NCBI GenBank assembly: GCA_009781635.1
Contig: WQXU01000001.1
Coordinates: 176,705-240,704, forward strand
Length of the DNA: 64,000 nucleotides
Direction: 5' to 3'
DNA from: Treponema sp.
GTDB taxonomy: Bacteria; Spirochaetota; Spirochaetia; Treponematales; Breznakiellaceae
The stretch's first letter is position 1. Each line of letters begins with the position of its first letter. Under the pieces are notes generated by a model. The model ran no database searches, was not told where the DNA came from, and saw only the letters and a list, made by a program, of their open reading frames with translations. Positions 17,138-26,209 of the stretch are shown here, in pieces. Made by a program: the position numbers and the translations under genes.

Positions 17138-18793
17138 TCAGTATTTAAACTCGCTGTCTCCGATAAATTCGCGAAGAATGCTTGTTCCCGGTACGTATTG
17201 CGGCGGAATCGGCGTAAAGTTATCCAGAAATGATAATATCCTTACAGCCTCTGAATATTCCTGTTTACCGGGTTTAATTGCGCGTAACAGCGGATCGGCG
17301 TAAAATTTTAAAACAGAAAGCTCGTAGTCAAGCGCTGAATTAAACGCGGCATCCGCAGAGTTTTGAAAGGGGAAAATATGCTTGCGTTCTCCTGCCTGCA
17401 CTTTAGGCCACATTTTTATTGTGCCTGCCGCATCCATTCCCCTGAATTGTGAGTCGCGCACCATGCGCCTAAGGAGCCTGTTGTCACTTGTCGGAATACG
17501 GTTATGATCATCAAGGTTTAACTGCGTAAGGGCGGATAAATATATTTTAAACTTTGTACTGCGGTCTATGCTGTGCGTAAGCGCGTCATTAAGGCCGTGG
17601 ATTCCTTCGACAATAAGGATATTACGCCTGTCCATTTTTATTTTTTTGCCTTCGTTTATTTTTCTTTTTCCTGTTTTAAAATCGTAAGCAGGAAGCGCTA
17701 TTTCTTCTCCGCTGTAAAGCGCCTGAAGCTGTTCGTTTAAAAACGGCACATCAAGAGCTTCCAGGCATTCATAATCAGGCTCTCCTTTTTCATCTTTGGG
17801 AGTCTGCTCTGTTCCTCTGTAATAGTTATCTAGGCTTATCGCAATCGGTTTAAGGCCCAGTACCATAAGTTCGATCTCCAGCCGCTTGGCGCTAGTTGTC
17901 TTTCCGGAGCTTGAAGGACCTGCAATAAGAACCATTCTAAGGTCATCTCTTTTTTCATATATTTGAGTTGCGATATCCGCCATCTTTCTTGCCTGATGCG
18001 CCTCTGCAATTCTTATGTATTCCCGGAATGTTCTGCCTGCAATTTTTGAATTCAGCTCTCCTACAACCCGCACTCCTACAATCCGCCCCCACTGTTTGTA
18101 ATCATTGTAAACGCGGAAAATTTGCGGCTCATCTGTGAAGGGGTCTATTGTCTTTCCCCTGCCGATACCCGGAAAACGCAGTAAAAAGCCGTCATGATAG
18201 GGCTTAAGTTCAAACGCGCAAAGAAGCCCTGTACATTCCAAAAGAGGCTGCATGTAAATATCCATGTAACCTTTGCATTCATTTACTTTTATGCGCGCAG
18301 AACTTCTCTGCTCCAGAAGCAATGCTGTATCAGTTTGATTGTTTTTTTTAAATAACTGCACAGCTTCTTCATAAGACAGATATTTAAGAGTAATAGGAAG
18401 ATTTTCCTTTACTATTTTACGCATCTCTTCTTCAAGCTTTTCTACATCATCATTGTTTTTTATATCGCCGGAACTTAATGTGTAATAATAACTGTTGCCA
18501 AGCGAATGTCCGACATAAACCCCGTCATGCGGAAAAATATTTCTTGCGGCTATTGCAAGCACAAAAGAAAGCGTGCGCCTGTAAATCATAACCCCTTCAG
18601 GCGAATCAATGAGAACAGGTTCCACTGCGGCATTCACAAGCAATGTTGATCCAAGCGGGCGGATTTCGTTATTTACCCTGACTGCTGCAATCTCATCTGC
18701 AGGGATGCCAAAGTGTTCTATAAGCTCAAGGGCTGTTATGCCATACCTGCACTTAATTGTTTTATCCGGAAATTCAATTTGTATCTCATTCAT
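17138..18793 (-). CDS. Uridine kinase-like nucleoside kinase with TGS/threonyl-tRNA-synthetase-like N-terminal domains
   Basis: 551 residues. The N-terminal 60 residues form a TGS-like fold (IQIEFPDKTIKCRYGITALE), followed by a ThrRS-SAD-like middle (FPHDGVYVGHSLGNSYYY). The C-terminal half is a P-loop uridine-kinase domain with Walker A GPSSSGKTTSAK, DNYYRG and ILIVEGIHGLND. Such fused proteins occur in spirochaetes, clostridia and Thermotoga, and are generally annotated as nucleoside kinases. It would phosphorylate uridine/cytidine or a related nucleoside. It is last in a leftward block after pncA and pncB, 42 bases from pncB. Exact substrate is not established from sequence. Confidence 0.85.
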   Translation of the reverse strand: MNEIQIEFPDKTIKCRYGITALELIEHFGIPADEIAAVRVNNEIRPLGSTLLVNAAVEPVLIDSPEGVMIYRRTLSFVLAIAARNIFPHDGVYVGHSLGNSYYYTLSSGDIKNNDDVEKLEEEMRKIVKENLPITLKYLSYEEAVQLFKKNNQTDTALLLEQRSSARIKVNECKGYMDIYMQPLLECTGLLCAFELKPYHDGFLLRFPGIGRGKTIDPFTDEPQIFRVYNDYKQWGRIVGVRVVGELNSKIAGRTFREYIRIAEAHQARKMADIATQIYEKRDDLRMVLIAGPSSSGKTTSAKRLEIELMVLGLKPIAISLDNYYRGTEQTPKDEKGEPDYECLEALDVPFLNEQLQALYSGEEIALPAYDFKTGKRKINEGKKIKMDRRNILIVEGIHGLNDALTHSIDRSTKFKIYLSALTQLNLDDHNRIPTSDNRLLRRMVRDSQFRGMDAAGTIKMWPKVQAGERKHIFPFQNSADAAFNSALDYELSVLKFYADPLLRAIKPGKQEYSEAVRILSFLDNFTPIPPQYVPGTSILREFIGDSEFKY

Positions 18794-18835
18794 GATTACA
18801 TTATAACATATTAATTATGTATTTGGAATTAAAAA

Positions 18836-20281
18836 TTAATTATGTCTGCTGCCAAGATGCTTTTGTATCAACTCAAGTTTTAAACTGCGCAGTTTTTCAG
18901 TTACAGATATTTTATATACATGCGGATTTAAAAGCCTCTTGTATGTTGAATCAAAACTGTCAAGATCCGATGCGGCATGCGCCTTAATTTCCGGCAGCGG
19001 CGGCTGTACTCCGGTAAAACTTCCGCAGTCAATGCGTTTTTTAAGAAGAGGTTCCGCACTGCCTTCTATGGTATGATAGAAATGACGGTAATCAGAAGAC
19101 GGATGCCAGAAGCAATAACGCTGTCCTTCCTTTGGAATGTCTGTATCATCATCAATGCCCAATACATCAGCGATTGCGCTGCCGCTTTTATCACGAATCC
19201 GCCAAACCTGCTTAACGCCAGGGTTTGTTGTCTTGTCAGGATTGTCAGAAAACTTCATTACAGGTTTCCGGCTGTTCTCCGATAAAATGGCAGCCATTTT
19301 GTACACTCCTGTAAAAGCCGATGCCTGTCCGCCCGTTACCATTCTTGTTCCCACTCCCCAGCTGTCTACAGGCGCGCCTTCCTTAACAAGCGTTTCAATA
19401 ATATGTTCGTCAAGATCATTTGAAACTGTAATATATGCATCTGTTAACCCGGCCATGTCAAGCTGCTTTCTGACTTCTGCGGAGAGGTATTGAATGTCAC
19501 CGGAGTCAAGCCGCACTCCGAAATTTTTTCCCTGCAATGCAAGTTTTTTTCCCGACTTGATTGCATTTTTTATGCCTGTCTTTAATGTGTCATAGGTATC
19601 AATTAAAAAAATTGATCTGTCAGGATAAAGCGCAGCATATGCATCAAAAGCTTTTTCTTCATCGTCAAATGACATAATCCAGGAGTGCGCCATGGTTCCC
19701 ATTACAGGAATGCCGAATATTTTACCTGCCGCCGCATTGCTTGTCCCGCAGGCGCCGCCTATAAAAGAAGCCCTTGATGCGGAAATAGCGCCGTCAGGCC
19801 CTTGCGCGCGCCTGAGTCCAAACTCCATGATCTTCCCTTTTTTGGAAGCAAGCCACAGGCGGCAGGTTTTTGTTGCTATCAAACTTTGAAAATTGACAAT
19901 ATTAAGCAGCAAACCTTCGATTATCTGACATTCAATAAGGTTTCCTTCAACCCTTATCAAAGGTTCATGAGGAAAAACAACTGTTCCCTCATCCATTGCC
20001 CAAAGCGTTCCGTTAAAACGAAATGTTTTCAGATAATCGGTAAATCCCTTTTCAAAAACATCAAGACCTTCAAGGTAATTAATATCATCAGATGAAAAAG
20101 AAAGGTGATTAAGTTTTTCCAGCAATGTTCCAAGGCCTGCGAACATTGAATAACCGCCGCCATACGGCTGATGGCGGAAAAACATTTCAAAAACTGCGCG
20201 TTCCTGCCTGTTGTTCTTCCAGTAACCCTGCGCCATTGTAAGGGAATAAAAGTCAGTGAACAAAGCCGATGTATTTGTCAT
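18836..20281 (-). CDS. pncB: Nicotinate phosphoribosyltransferase
   Basis: Converts nicotinate plus PRPP (ATP-stimulated) to nicotinate mononucleotide in NAD salvage. Visible motifs are the N-terminal LFTDFYSLTMAQGYWKN, the central EFGLRRAQGPDGAISASRAS, the MAHSWIMSFDDEEKAF segment with the catalytic His, and VRLDSGDIQYLS. The 481-residue length suits the larger bacterial class. It starts 6 bases after the pncA stop, forming a two-step operon that feeds nicotinamide into NAD. No signal or truncation is seen. Confidence 0.95.
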   Translation of the reverse strand: MTNTSALFTDFYSLTMAQGYWKNNRQERAVFEMFFRHQPYGGGYSMFAGLGTLLEKLNHLSFSSDDINYLEGLDVFEKGFTDYLKTFRFNGTLWAMDEGTVVFPHEPLIRVEGNLIECQIIEGLLLNIVNFQSLIATKTCRLWLASKKGKIMEFGLRRAQGPDGAISASRASFIGGACGTSNAAAGKIFGIPVMGTMAHSWIMSFDDEEKAFDAYAALYPDRSIFLIDTYDTLKTGIKNAIKSGKKLALQGKNFGVRLDSGDIQYLSAEVRKQLDMAGLTDAYITVSNDLDEHIIETLVKEGAPVDSWGVGTRMVTGGQASAFTGVYKMAAILSENSRKPVMKFSDNPDKTTNPGVKQVWRIRDKSGSAIADVLGIDDDTDIPKEGQRYCFWHPSSDYRHFYHTIEGSAEPLLKKRIDCGSFTGVQPPLPEIKAHAASDLDSFDSTYKRLLNPHVYKISVTEKLRSLKLELIQKHLGSRHN

Positions 20282-20287
20282 ATAATT

Positions 20288-20944
20288 TTATTTTAGACTA
20301 TCCAGTAATTCTGCGGAAGTATGGAATTCTATTTCCTTTTCTTTCATTGCCGCAACGGCATTTTCGGCAGAACCTGCCGGAAAGCCTACTGCGCGGATCG
20401 CATCGCTTGCAACAATGGTTTTAAATCCCAGACTTTTACTGTCCATTGCGCTGTAAAATACGCAGTAATCCGTTGCAATACCGCCGATAATAACTGTTTC
20501 TATGCCAAGACAGCGAAGCCAGCCCTCAAGCCCAGTCGATGTTTTACGGTCATTTTCAAAAAAGGAAGAATAGGAATCTATATCCTTGTGATACCCTTTT
20601 CGGTTAATTATTGAAACAGGCCTTAGATCAAGGCCGCTGTGAAACTCTGCACCCTTTGTTCCCTGAACGCAATGGCAGGGCCACAGAACCTGACCCTTTA
20701 CAAGGGGAGTGTCAATAATGTCGCCGGGATTTTTGTTATGCGAAGATGCAAAGGAAATGTGCCCTTCTGTATGCCAGTCCTGCGTAGCGGCAATGCGGGC
20801 GCCCTTTTCATAGAAAGCGCGGGAAAGCATGTTTAAAGGCTGTACAACGGCATCACCGTCATTTACAGCCAGCGCGCCTCCAGGACAAAAATCATTCTGA
20901 ACATCGATCATTAATAAAAGTGTTTTTGCAGCATCTAAATTCAT
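20288..20944 (-). CDS. pncA: Nicotinamidase
   Basis: Hydrolyses nicotinamide to nicotinate, the step before PncB. The protein starts with LLLMIDVQNDFCPGGAL (catalytic Asp D14), carries the metal site QDWHTEGHISF and the WPCHCVQGTKG segment, and has the nucleophile in GIATDYCVFYS. At 218 residues it is the usual size. Its start region lacks a clear ribosome site. The gene is divergent from the nucleotide cyclase at 21047, with a 102-base AT-rich gap between them. Confidence 0.95.
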   Translation of the reverse strand: MNLDAAKTLLLMIDVQNDFCPGGALAVNDGDAVVQPLNMLSRAFYEKGARIAATQDWHTEGHISFASSHNKNPGDIIDTPLVKGQVLWPCHCVQGTKGAEFHSGLDLRPVSIINRKGYHKDIDSYSSFFENDRKTSTGLEGWLRCLGIETVIIGGIATDYCVFYSAMDSKSLGFKTIVASDAIRAVGFPAGSAENAVAAMKEKEIEFHTSAELLDSLK

Positions 20945-21010
20945 TATTAATAATACATGAAAAATGAAATGAACCGCAAGAGCATCACTTAAGTAATACT
21001 TTGTTTAATA

Positions 21011-21040
21011 TATACAATTTTATACAATGTATAGTATAAT
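21011..21040 (+). promoter_or_regulatory. Possible promoter for the cyclase gene, predicted leaderless
   Basis: TATAAT at 21035-21040 is a perfect -10 box, with a poor -35 (TATACA at 21011-21016, spacing 18). It ends six bases before the ATG at 21047 and no ribosome site is present, so a leaderless transcript is predicted. Confidence 0.4.
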
Positions 21041-21046
21041 ACGGTT

Positions 21047-23809
21047 ATGAAAACAAAAACATTATGGCTGATTTTTGCAATTTGCATGGCTGTATTTCTT
21101 GTTTCCGGATCATTATGTATTCTAAATCTTGATGTATTTAACAATGAACCTTTCCAGCAGACAACAACTTTTACAGCGCCGGCCATGGCAAAATATGAAA
21201 AAGACGGTAATTTGTATGTAATAGACAGCGGTTCTTTCCGTCTTGTATGTATGTCGCCGGATGGAGCTATTCGCTATACCATTACTGTAGACAAATTTAA
21301 AGAGTATATCCGGATTGTAGACGGAATCATTGACGATGCGGGTAATCTTTATGTATATGCAATAGAGGCCGAGTATGACGCACTTCTTACAAAGCGGGAC
21401 ATTATAAGAAAATATGACAACCGCGGAAATTTTGTTAAAGACATTCTTGTTATAGAATATGACAACACTTCGGCTTTTGGGCCGTTTAGTAATCCGCGCC
21501 TTTTTTATCAATTTGGTTCATTCCGGTATGAGAACGGCATCATAACTTTTTCTCAGACAGAGCGGGAAAAGGTTACCTTGTACCAGTACGACACTTTCCG
21601 CGATGAATTCAGAACATCTGTTTTCTCCGCAGGCATAGACGCAGATTTCCTTATTGCCCAGCTGGTATTAAAAGATATGCAAAACTTTGCATATGTCCAG
21701 CGGGACGGCGATATCTACGAAGTAAGAGGCGGCAGTGAACCTGAGCTGCGCGCTTCATTTGACTGGACCATGCAGGAAGGCGGCATTTATCCCTGGCATA
21801 TATTTTATGACTCCGGTGATAACCTTGTATTTTTTGATATTGCCTCCAACGCTTTGTTTCGTCTGACTCAGACAGAATTACAGCGTATTATTCCGGACAG
21901 GCATTTTTCGCAGTTAAGAGCGCAGGGAGAAATGCCCGCGCTTAAAGGCTTTGGCTTTCACGCAAATACATTTGCAGGCGTATACGGCGATGTTGTCTGG
22001 ATGTACGATGGTTCCAATTTTACCGTATATGATGATGAGCTTACGCTTCCTCCCGGTGAGAGACTGCATATAATAATTATACAATCATTGCTGGTGCTGG
22101 GAGGTTTGGCGCTTATAGCGGGATTATGCATCCTGTTTATAGGGATAATGAACCGTTATATTTCGCTTTTTATAAAGCAATCTGTAGTTATTATTCCTCT
22201 TATGATATTCGCCTTTGTAATCGTTTTCTCTGTAACATTTAATATGATGACAGACCGCCTTAACGAAGCGTTATTTAATGAAATGACTGCGCTTGCAGTA
22301 TTGTCCGCAAGGCTGGTTGACGGAGATGAACTTGATAAAATAAATTCCATTAAGGATATACATACCGATGAATACAAAAAACTTTCCGCGTTCATCAAAA
22401 ATATAGTCGGATATAATGCCGATCCCTGGAACAGAAGCTACTATGCGGCAATTTTTAAAGGCAGCAACTTTGAATACATTGTGGTTATTTCCAGTGAAGA
22501 GATGAATTTATTCCGCCCTGATGAACCTCTTGATGATGAAGATTTTGAAATATTCATGAGCGGACAGCCTATAGCGATGATCCTTGAAATGTATAACGGC
22601 GAGTGGGCCTTTGCAGAAGCGCCGGTTTACAACAGCGCAGGAGATATTGCCGGCATGTTTGAAATTGGCCTTGATATGACAGGTTATGAAATAGGCAACG
22701 CAAAATTAAAAAGGCAGGTAGCTTTAATAGTAGCGGTAGTATGCGTAGTTATTTTGCTTGCGTTAAGTTTTTTAATTTCAACTATCGTAAAGCAGCTTTC
22801 TGTTGCAGGCAGGGTTCTTTCAAACATTGCATCCGGGGACAGGACTGCGCGCGTATCATATGTGGCGCGCGATGAACTTGGAAAAGTAAGCCTTGGGCTT
22901 AACAGCATGGCAGAAGAACTCCAGGGGCAGTTTGATCGTATAACACGGCTTAATGAATCAACTATCCGGTTTGTGCCAATTCAATTTATGGAACATCTTG
23001 GCGTTTCTGATATTACGAATATGAAACTGGGCGATAACGTGCAGCGCGATCTTAGCATTCTGTTTTTTGATATAAGATATTTTTCCATTAATTCAGAAAT
23101 GATGACTGCGCGTGAAAACTTCCTTTTTATTAATCAAATATTAAGTATTGCAGGGCCGATTATCCGCAAGCACAACGGTTTTGTTGACAAATACATAGGC
23201 GATGCCGGAATGGCGCTTTTTATTAACGGTAAAGACGCAGTACGCGCAGGTATTGAGCTATACCAGACACTCGTTAATGATAAGGAAACAAGAGTTACAA
23301 TCGGAGTAGACGGCATTAATATAGGAGTGGGCGTACATACAGGTTCTGTCATGATGGGAATTGTAGGAGAAAACGAAAGGCTTTCAAGCACTGTTATTTC
23401 TCCTAATGTCAATCTTGCATCCCGTGTGGAAGGTTTATCCAAGCAGACAGGTTCCGGCATGCTTATTACAAGAGACACATTAAACCAGCTTACAGGCAAT
23501 GAATCTGAGTTTTCATACAGATTTATCGGTATGGTTCAGGCGGCGGGTGTAAATGTCGTTGTTGGTTTATTTGATATGCTGGATGCGCTTCCTTCCAGGG
23601 AAAAACAGTTCAGGCTGAAAACAAAAACTGTTTTTGAATCCGGAGTACGGAAATTTCATATGAAGGATTACGAAACGGCTGTAGAACGCTTTGAAAGGGT
23701 TGTTAAGGCGGATCCAAATGATATTTGCGCCGCTCATCATCTGGAAGATGCAAAAAGACATTTAGAGGATCCAACCCTGCCAAGTGTGTTTGTTTTTGGA
23801 AGAAAATAA
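21047..23809 (+). CDS. Membrane class III adenylate/guanylate cyclase with HAMP domain
   Basis: 920 residues. A first membrane helix (about 5-28) is followed by a roughly 300-residue propeller-like outer domain, two more helices near 345-395, a second sensor region, a fourth helix (ALIVAVVCVVILLALSFLIS) and a HAMP linker. The catalytic domain has both metal aspartates, D675 (FFDIRYFS) and D719 (KYIGDAGMALF), the base-contacting K715, and N789/R793 in NVNLASR. The position that is usually Asp (purine-selecting, in the GDxVN or SDAVN motif) is Pro786. A short TPR-like tail (FHMKDYETAVERFERVVKAD) ends the protein. It makes cAMP or cGMP in response to an external signal; base preference is open. 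Confidence 0.88.
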   Translation: MKTKTLWLIFAICMAVFLVSGSLCILNLDVFNNEPFQQTTTFTAPAMAKYEKDGNLYVIDSGSFRLVCMSPDGAIRYTITVDKFKEYIRIVDGIIDDAGNLYVYAIEAEYDALLTKRDIIRKYDNRGNFVKDILVIEYDNTSAFGPFSNPRLFYQFGSFRYENGIITFSQTEREKVTLYQYDTFRDEFRTSVFSAGIDADFLIAQLVLKDMQNFAYVQRDGDIYEVRGGSEPELRASFDWTMQEGGIYPWHIFYDSGDNLVFFDIASNALFRLTQTELQRIIPDRHFSQLRAQGEMPALKGFGFHANTFAGVYGDVVWMYDGSNFTVYDDELTLPPGERLHIIIIQSLLVLGGLALIAGLCILFIGIMNRYISLFIKQSVVIIPLMIFAFVIVFSVTFNMMTDRLNEALFNEMTALAVLSARLVDGDELDKINSIKDIHTDEYKKLSAFIKNIVGYNADPWNRSYYAAIFKGSNFEYIVVISSEEMNLFRPDEPLDDEDFEIFMSGQPIAMILEMYNGEWAFAEAPVYNSAGDIAGMFEIGLDMTGYEIGNAKLKRQVALIVAVVCVVILLALSFLISTIVKQLSVAGRVLSNIASGDRTARVSYVARDELGKVSLGLNSMAEELQGQFDRITRLNESTIRFVPIQFMEHLGVSDITNMKLGDNVQRDLSILFFDIRYFSINSEMMTARENFLFINQILSIAGPIIRKHNGFVDKYIGDAGMALFINGKDAVRAGIELYQTLVNDKETRVTIGVDGINIGVGVHTGSVMMGIVGENERLSSTVISPNVNLASRVEGLSKQTGSGMLITRDTLNQLTGNESEFSYRFIGMVQAAGVNVVVGLFDMLDALPSREKQFRLKTKTVFESGVRKFHMKDYETAVERFERVVKADPNDICAAHHLEDAKRHLEDPTLPSVFVFGRK

Positions 23810-23852
23810 TAAGCTGCAGAATCGAAAAGCTCTGTGTATGTTTAATAAATAA

Positions 23853-23878
23853 CCCCGCCTAAAAAGACTTCAGCGGGG
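23853..23878. terminator. Possible bidirectional terminator between the cyclase and accA
   Basis: ccccgc (23853-23858) pairs with gcgggg (23873-23878) around a 14-base loop, in the 83-base gap between convergent genes. There is no strong T run on either side, so this rests on position and stem alone. Confidence 0.4.
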
Positions 23879-23892
23879 TGTTAATTACAAGG

Positions 23893-24696
23893 CTATTCTG
23901 TAAATACGCCTATTTTTCTGAACTTCTGATACCGCTTTGCAGGCAGGCCATTGAAATCCTCTTTCATAAGCCTTTCTACAGTCTCTGTAAGAAATGCTCT
24001 TATGTTTGAAGCTGTTGCATTAATGTCTTTTGCGGCTCCGCCTTCAGGCTCCTTAATAATTCTGTCGCAGATGCCGAAACGGCTTAAATCTTCCGCTGTT
24101 ATTTTCATAAGCTCTGCAGCTTCCCTTTCCCTGGATCCGTCTTTCCATAAAATTGATGCAAACCCCTTCGGTGAAATAACAGAGTAAAGGGCATTCTCCA
24201 GCATTGCAAGCTCATCGCAAACACCGAGTGCAAGCGCGCCGCCTGAGCCTCCTTCTCCGAGTACTACAGAAATTACAGGAGTTTTCAGCATCATAAACTC
24301 ATGAAGGTTATGCGCAATTGCTTCTCCCTGTCCCCTCTCTTCCGCTCCTACTCCGCAGTAAGCTCCGGGAGTATCAATAAAAAGAATTACAGGACGCCCG
24401 AATTTTTGCGCCTGTTTTGCAAGACGCAGCGCTTTGCGGTATCCTTCGGGGTGAGACATGGAAAAATTTATTTTCTGCAGAGTCTCAATATCCTTCGCCC
24501 TTACGTGGGAAATAACAGTAACAGGAGTGTCACCTAACAGACAGATACCGCCGAGAATTGCAGGATCATCGCTGAAAAAGCGGTCTCCGTGGAATTCAAT
24601 AAAATCCTTAAAGACAAGCGGAATGTAATCGTGAATTGTAGGACGTCCCAGATTTTTAAGGAGATCCAGTTTTTGCTGCATATTTAAAAACATCAC
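23893..24696 (-). CDS. accA: Acetyl-CoA carboxylase carboxyltransferase subunit alpha
   Basis: With AccD it transfers the carboxyl group from carboxybiotin to acetyl-CoA to give malonyl-CoA. The crotonase-fold core shows RPVILFIDTPGAYCGVGAEERGQ and VISVVLGEGGSGGALALG, the oxyanion segments, and the entry segment IHDYIPLVFKDFIEFHGDRF. At 267 residues it lacks part of the long N-terminal extension of E. coli AccA (about 319). The start overlaps the accD stop by four bases. The biotin carboxylase and BCCP genes are not in this window. Confidence 0.95.
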   Translation of the reverse strand: MMFLNMQQKLDLLKNLGRPTIHDYIPLVFKDFIEFHGDRFFSDDPAILGGICLLGDTPVTVISHVRAKDIETLQKINFSMSHPEGYRKALRLAKQAQKFGRPVILFIDTPGAYCGVGAEERGQGEAIAHNLHEFMMLKTPVISVVLGEGGSGGALALGVCDELAMLENALYSVISPKGFASILWKDGSREREAAELMKITAEDLSRFGICDRIIKEPEGGAAKDINATASNIRAFLTETVERLMKEDFNGLPAKRYQKFRKIGVFTE

Positions 24697-25466
24697 TTTC
24701 CTCCTTTATAGCCGTGCAGACGGATAATATGCGCAAGCGTATCCGGCATGTCTTTGCGGTGTGAAACCAAATCAATAAAACCGTGTTCAAAGACAAATTC
24801 CGATGTTTGAAACCTTTCAGGAAGAACAGCACCTATTGTATCCTGTATAACGCGCTTTCCTGCAAAGCCGATAGTAACGCCTGGTTCTGCAAGAATTACA
24901 TCGCCAAGCATCGCAAAGGAAGCTGTAACTCCTCCTGTTGTAGGATCTGTAATTACAGAAATGTAAAGCTGCCCGGCTTCCGTGTGCCTTGCAACCGCGC
25001 CGGATGTTTTTGCCATCTGCATAAGGGAGATTATCCCCTCCTGCATACGCGCGCCTCCCGAAGCCGAAAAAATGATACATGGCAGCTTGTTTGCAGTCGC
25101 ATACTCAATCGCCCTTGTAATTTTTTCTCCCACTACACTGCCCATACTGGCCATCATAAAACGGCTGTCCATGATGCCGATGACACAGGGGAACCCTTTT
25201 ATGGTACAACGGCCCGTAACAACCGCCTCGCCAGTTTCACAGGTTTTCTGCAATTCATTAATTTTTTCTTCGTATCCGGGAAACTCAATCGGATTACCCG
25301 ATCTCATACCTGAATCGAACTCGTTAAAACTCCCATCATCTGCGGTAATACTCAAGCGCGCCTGCCAGCCCAGTCTGGAATGATTACCGCATTTATCGCA
25401 TACCCAGAGATTCTTCTGCGGGTCTGAAATGGGATTTTGACACTGGGAACATGTTAAATCAGTCAT
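24693..25466 (-). CDS. accD: Acetyl-CoA carboxylase carboxyltransferase subunit beta
   Basis: Beta subunit, 257 residues. The N-terminal four-Cys zinc ribbon is CSQCQNP...CDKCGNH, and the crotonase-like core carries FSASGGARMQEGIISLMQM and DPTTGGVTASFAMLGD. It is first in the accDA pair. A consensus promoter lies immediately upstream and no ribosome site is visible, so translation is probably from a leaderless mRNA. The length is slightly shorter than E. coli AccD. Confidence 0.95.
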   Translation of the reverse strand: MTDLTCSQCQNPISDPQKNLWVCDKCGNHSRLGWQARLSITADDGSFNEFDSGMRSGNPIEFPGYEEKINELQKTCETGEAVVTGRCTIKGFPCVIGIMDSRFMMASMGSVVGEKITRAIEYATANKLPCIIFSASGGARMQEGIISLMQMAKTSGAVARHTEAGQLYISVITDPTTGGVTASFAMLGDVILAEPGVTIGFAGKRVIQDTIGAVLPERFQTSEFVFEHGFIDLVSHRKDMPDTLAHIIRLHGYKGGK

Positions 25467-25472
25467 ACCAGG

Positions 25473-25501
25473 ATACTAGACAATATTGTAAATTTTGTCA
25501 A
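25473..25501 (-). promoter_or_regulatory. Promoter for accDA, predicted leaderless
   Basis: On the minus strand TTGACA (25501-25496) and TAGTAT (25478-25473) are separated by exactly 17 bases. The -10 ends six bases before the accD ATG at 25466. The expected transcript start therefore coincides with the start codon. Confidence 0.65.
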
Positions 25502-25543
25502 GTTAAAAAAATTGATTATAATTAGGGTAATATCATTAACCAT

Positions 25544-25572
25544 TTGACATTTTTTTTCTTTTAAGATAAGGT
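25544..25572 (+). promoter_or_regulatory. Probable promoter for tRNA-Thr
   Basis: TTGACA at 25544-25549 is perfect; with a 17-base spacer the -10 would be TAAGGT at 25567-25572, a weak match. The start would fall about eight bases before the tRNA. Confidence 0.45.
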
Positions 25573-25586
25573 TCTAACCAGAGTAT

Positions 25587-25659
25587 GCCGTCTTAGCTCA
25601 GCTGGCAGAGCACTTGACTTGTAATCATGAGGTCTTCGGTTCAATTCCGAAAGACGGCT
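25587..25659 (+). tRNA. tRNA-Thr (anticodon TGT)
   Basis: A 73-base cloverleaf. The acceptor GCCGTCT pairs perfectly with AGACGGC, the D-stem is GCTC/GAGC, and the T-arm is TTCGG-TTCAATT-CCGAA. The anticodon loop CTTGTAA gives TGT, reading threonine codons ACA and ACG/ACN by wobble. The anticodon stem contains one T-T mismatch (CTTGA/TCATG). CCA is not encoded. Confidence 0.93.
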
Positions 25660-25734
25660 TAAAAATATCATTGGCAGTATCGCTGCTCCATTATAAATTT
25701 GTTGCTACTTAATGCATAATTAATGTTAGTTATT

Positions 25735-26085
25735 TTACTTTTTAACTTGCGGTTTTATTTTGAAATTGTTAACAAGATTTAGAATTGCCCTGCATTGTGC
25801 TGGATTAAGATTCTCTATTAATTTGACAAGTTCCGATATTTCTTTGCCTGTCTTTGTGTATGTCTTTTTATTATTTAAATCTTCCCCGGTAATCAGATAT
25901 TCAACCGAGACCTGCAAAGCCCTGGCTATTTTATAGGCAGCTTCTACAGAAGGTACTGTCGCCCTTGTCCCCAGATAGCAATCTAGTGTAGCAACAGGAA
26001 TACCAGTTTTGGCACTCAGCTCTTTTACAAGTATGCCTTGATAATCAATTTCTTTTCTTAGGTTCTCTCTAAAATTTTCACCCAT
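25735..26085 (-). CDS. XRE-family helix-turn-helix transcriptional regulator
   Basis: About 116 residues with an N-terminal Cro/C1-type helix-turn-helix (ILVKELSAKTGIPVATLDCYL, then PSVEAAYKIARALQVSVEYLI). A longer frame to 26208 exists, but its N-terminal extension is low in complexity and overlaps the AT-rich divergent control region, so I start at the ATG at 26085, whose product begins MGENFRENLRKEID. The C-terminal helix (SELVKLIENLNPAQCRAILNLV) may dimerise. The gene is divergent from the Cys-rich lipoprotein and could regulate it or itself. The 124-base gap is very AT-rich with several TATAAT-like boxes and a short palindrome (tataacatgtata). Confidence 0.8.
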   Translation of the reverse strand: MGENFRENLRKEIDYQGILVKELSAKTGIPVATLDCYLGTRATVPSVEAAYKIARALQVSVEYLITGEDLNNKKTYTKTGKEISELVKLIENLNPAQCRAILNLVNNFKIKPQVKK

Positions 26086-26209
26086 ACTTAGTAAAAAGTA
26101 TAATGAAATATCATTTAGTATATATTGCATATCTTTGCTATAACATGTATAATATTTTTCAATCTTTGATATATCACAGATTAAAAAAATACTAATTAAG
26201 GAGTGCATA

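Noticed and set aside
25735..26085. XRE regulator as part of a toxin-antitoxin pair
   Set aside because: No small toxin gene adjoins it; the neighbours are a tRNA and a lipoprotein.
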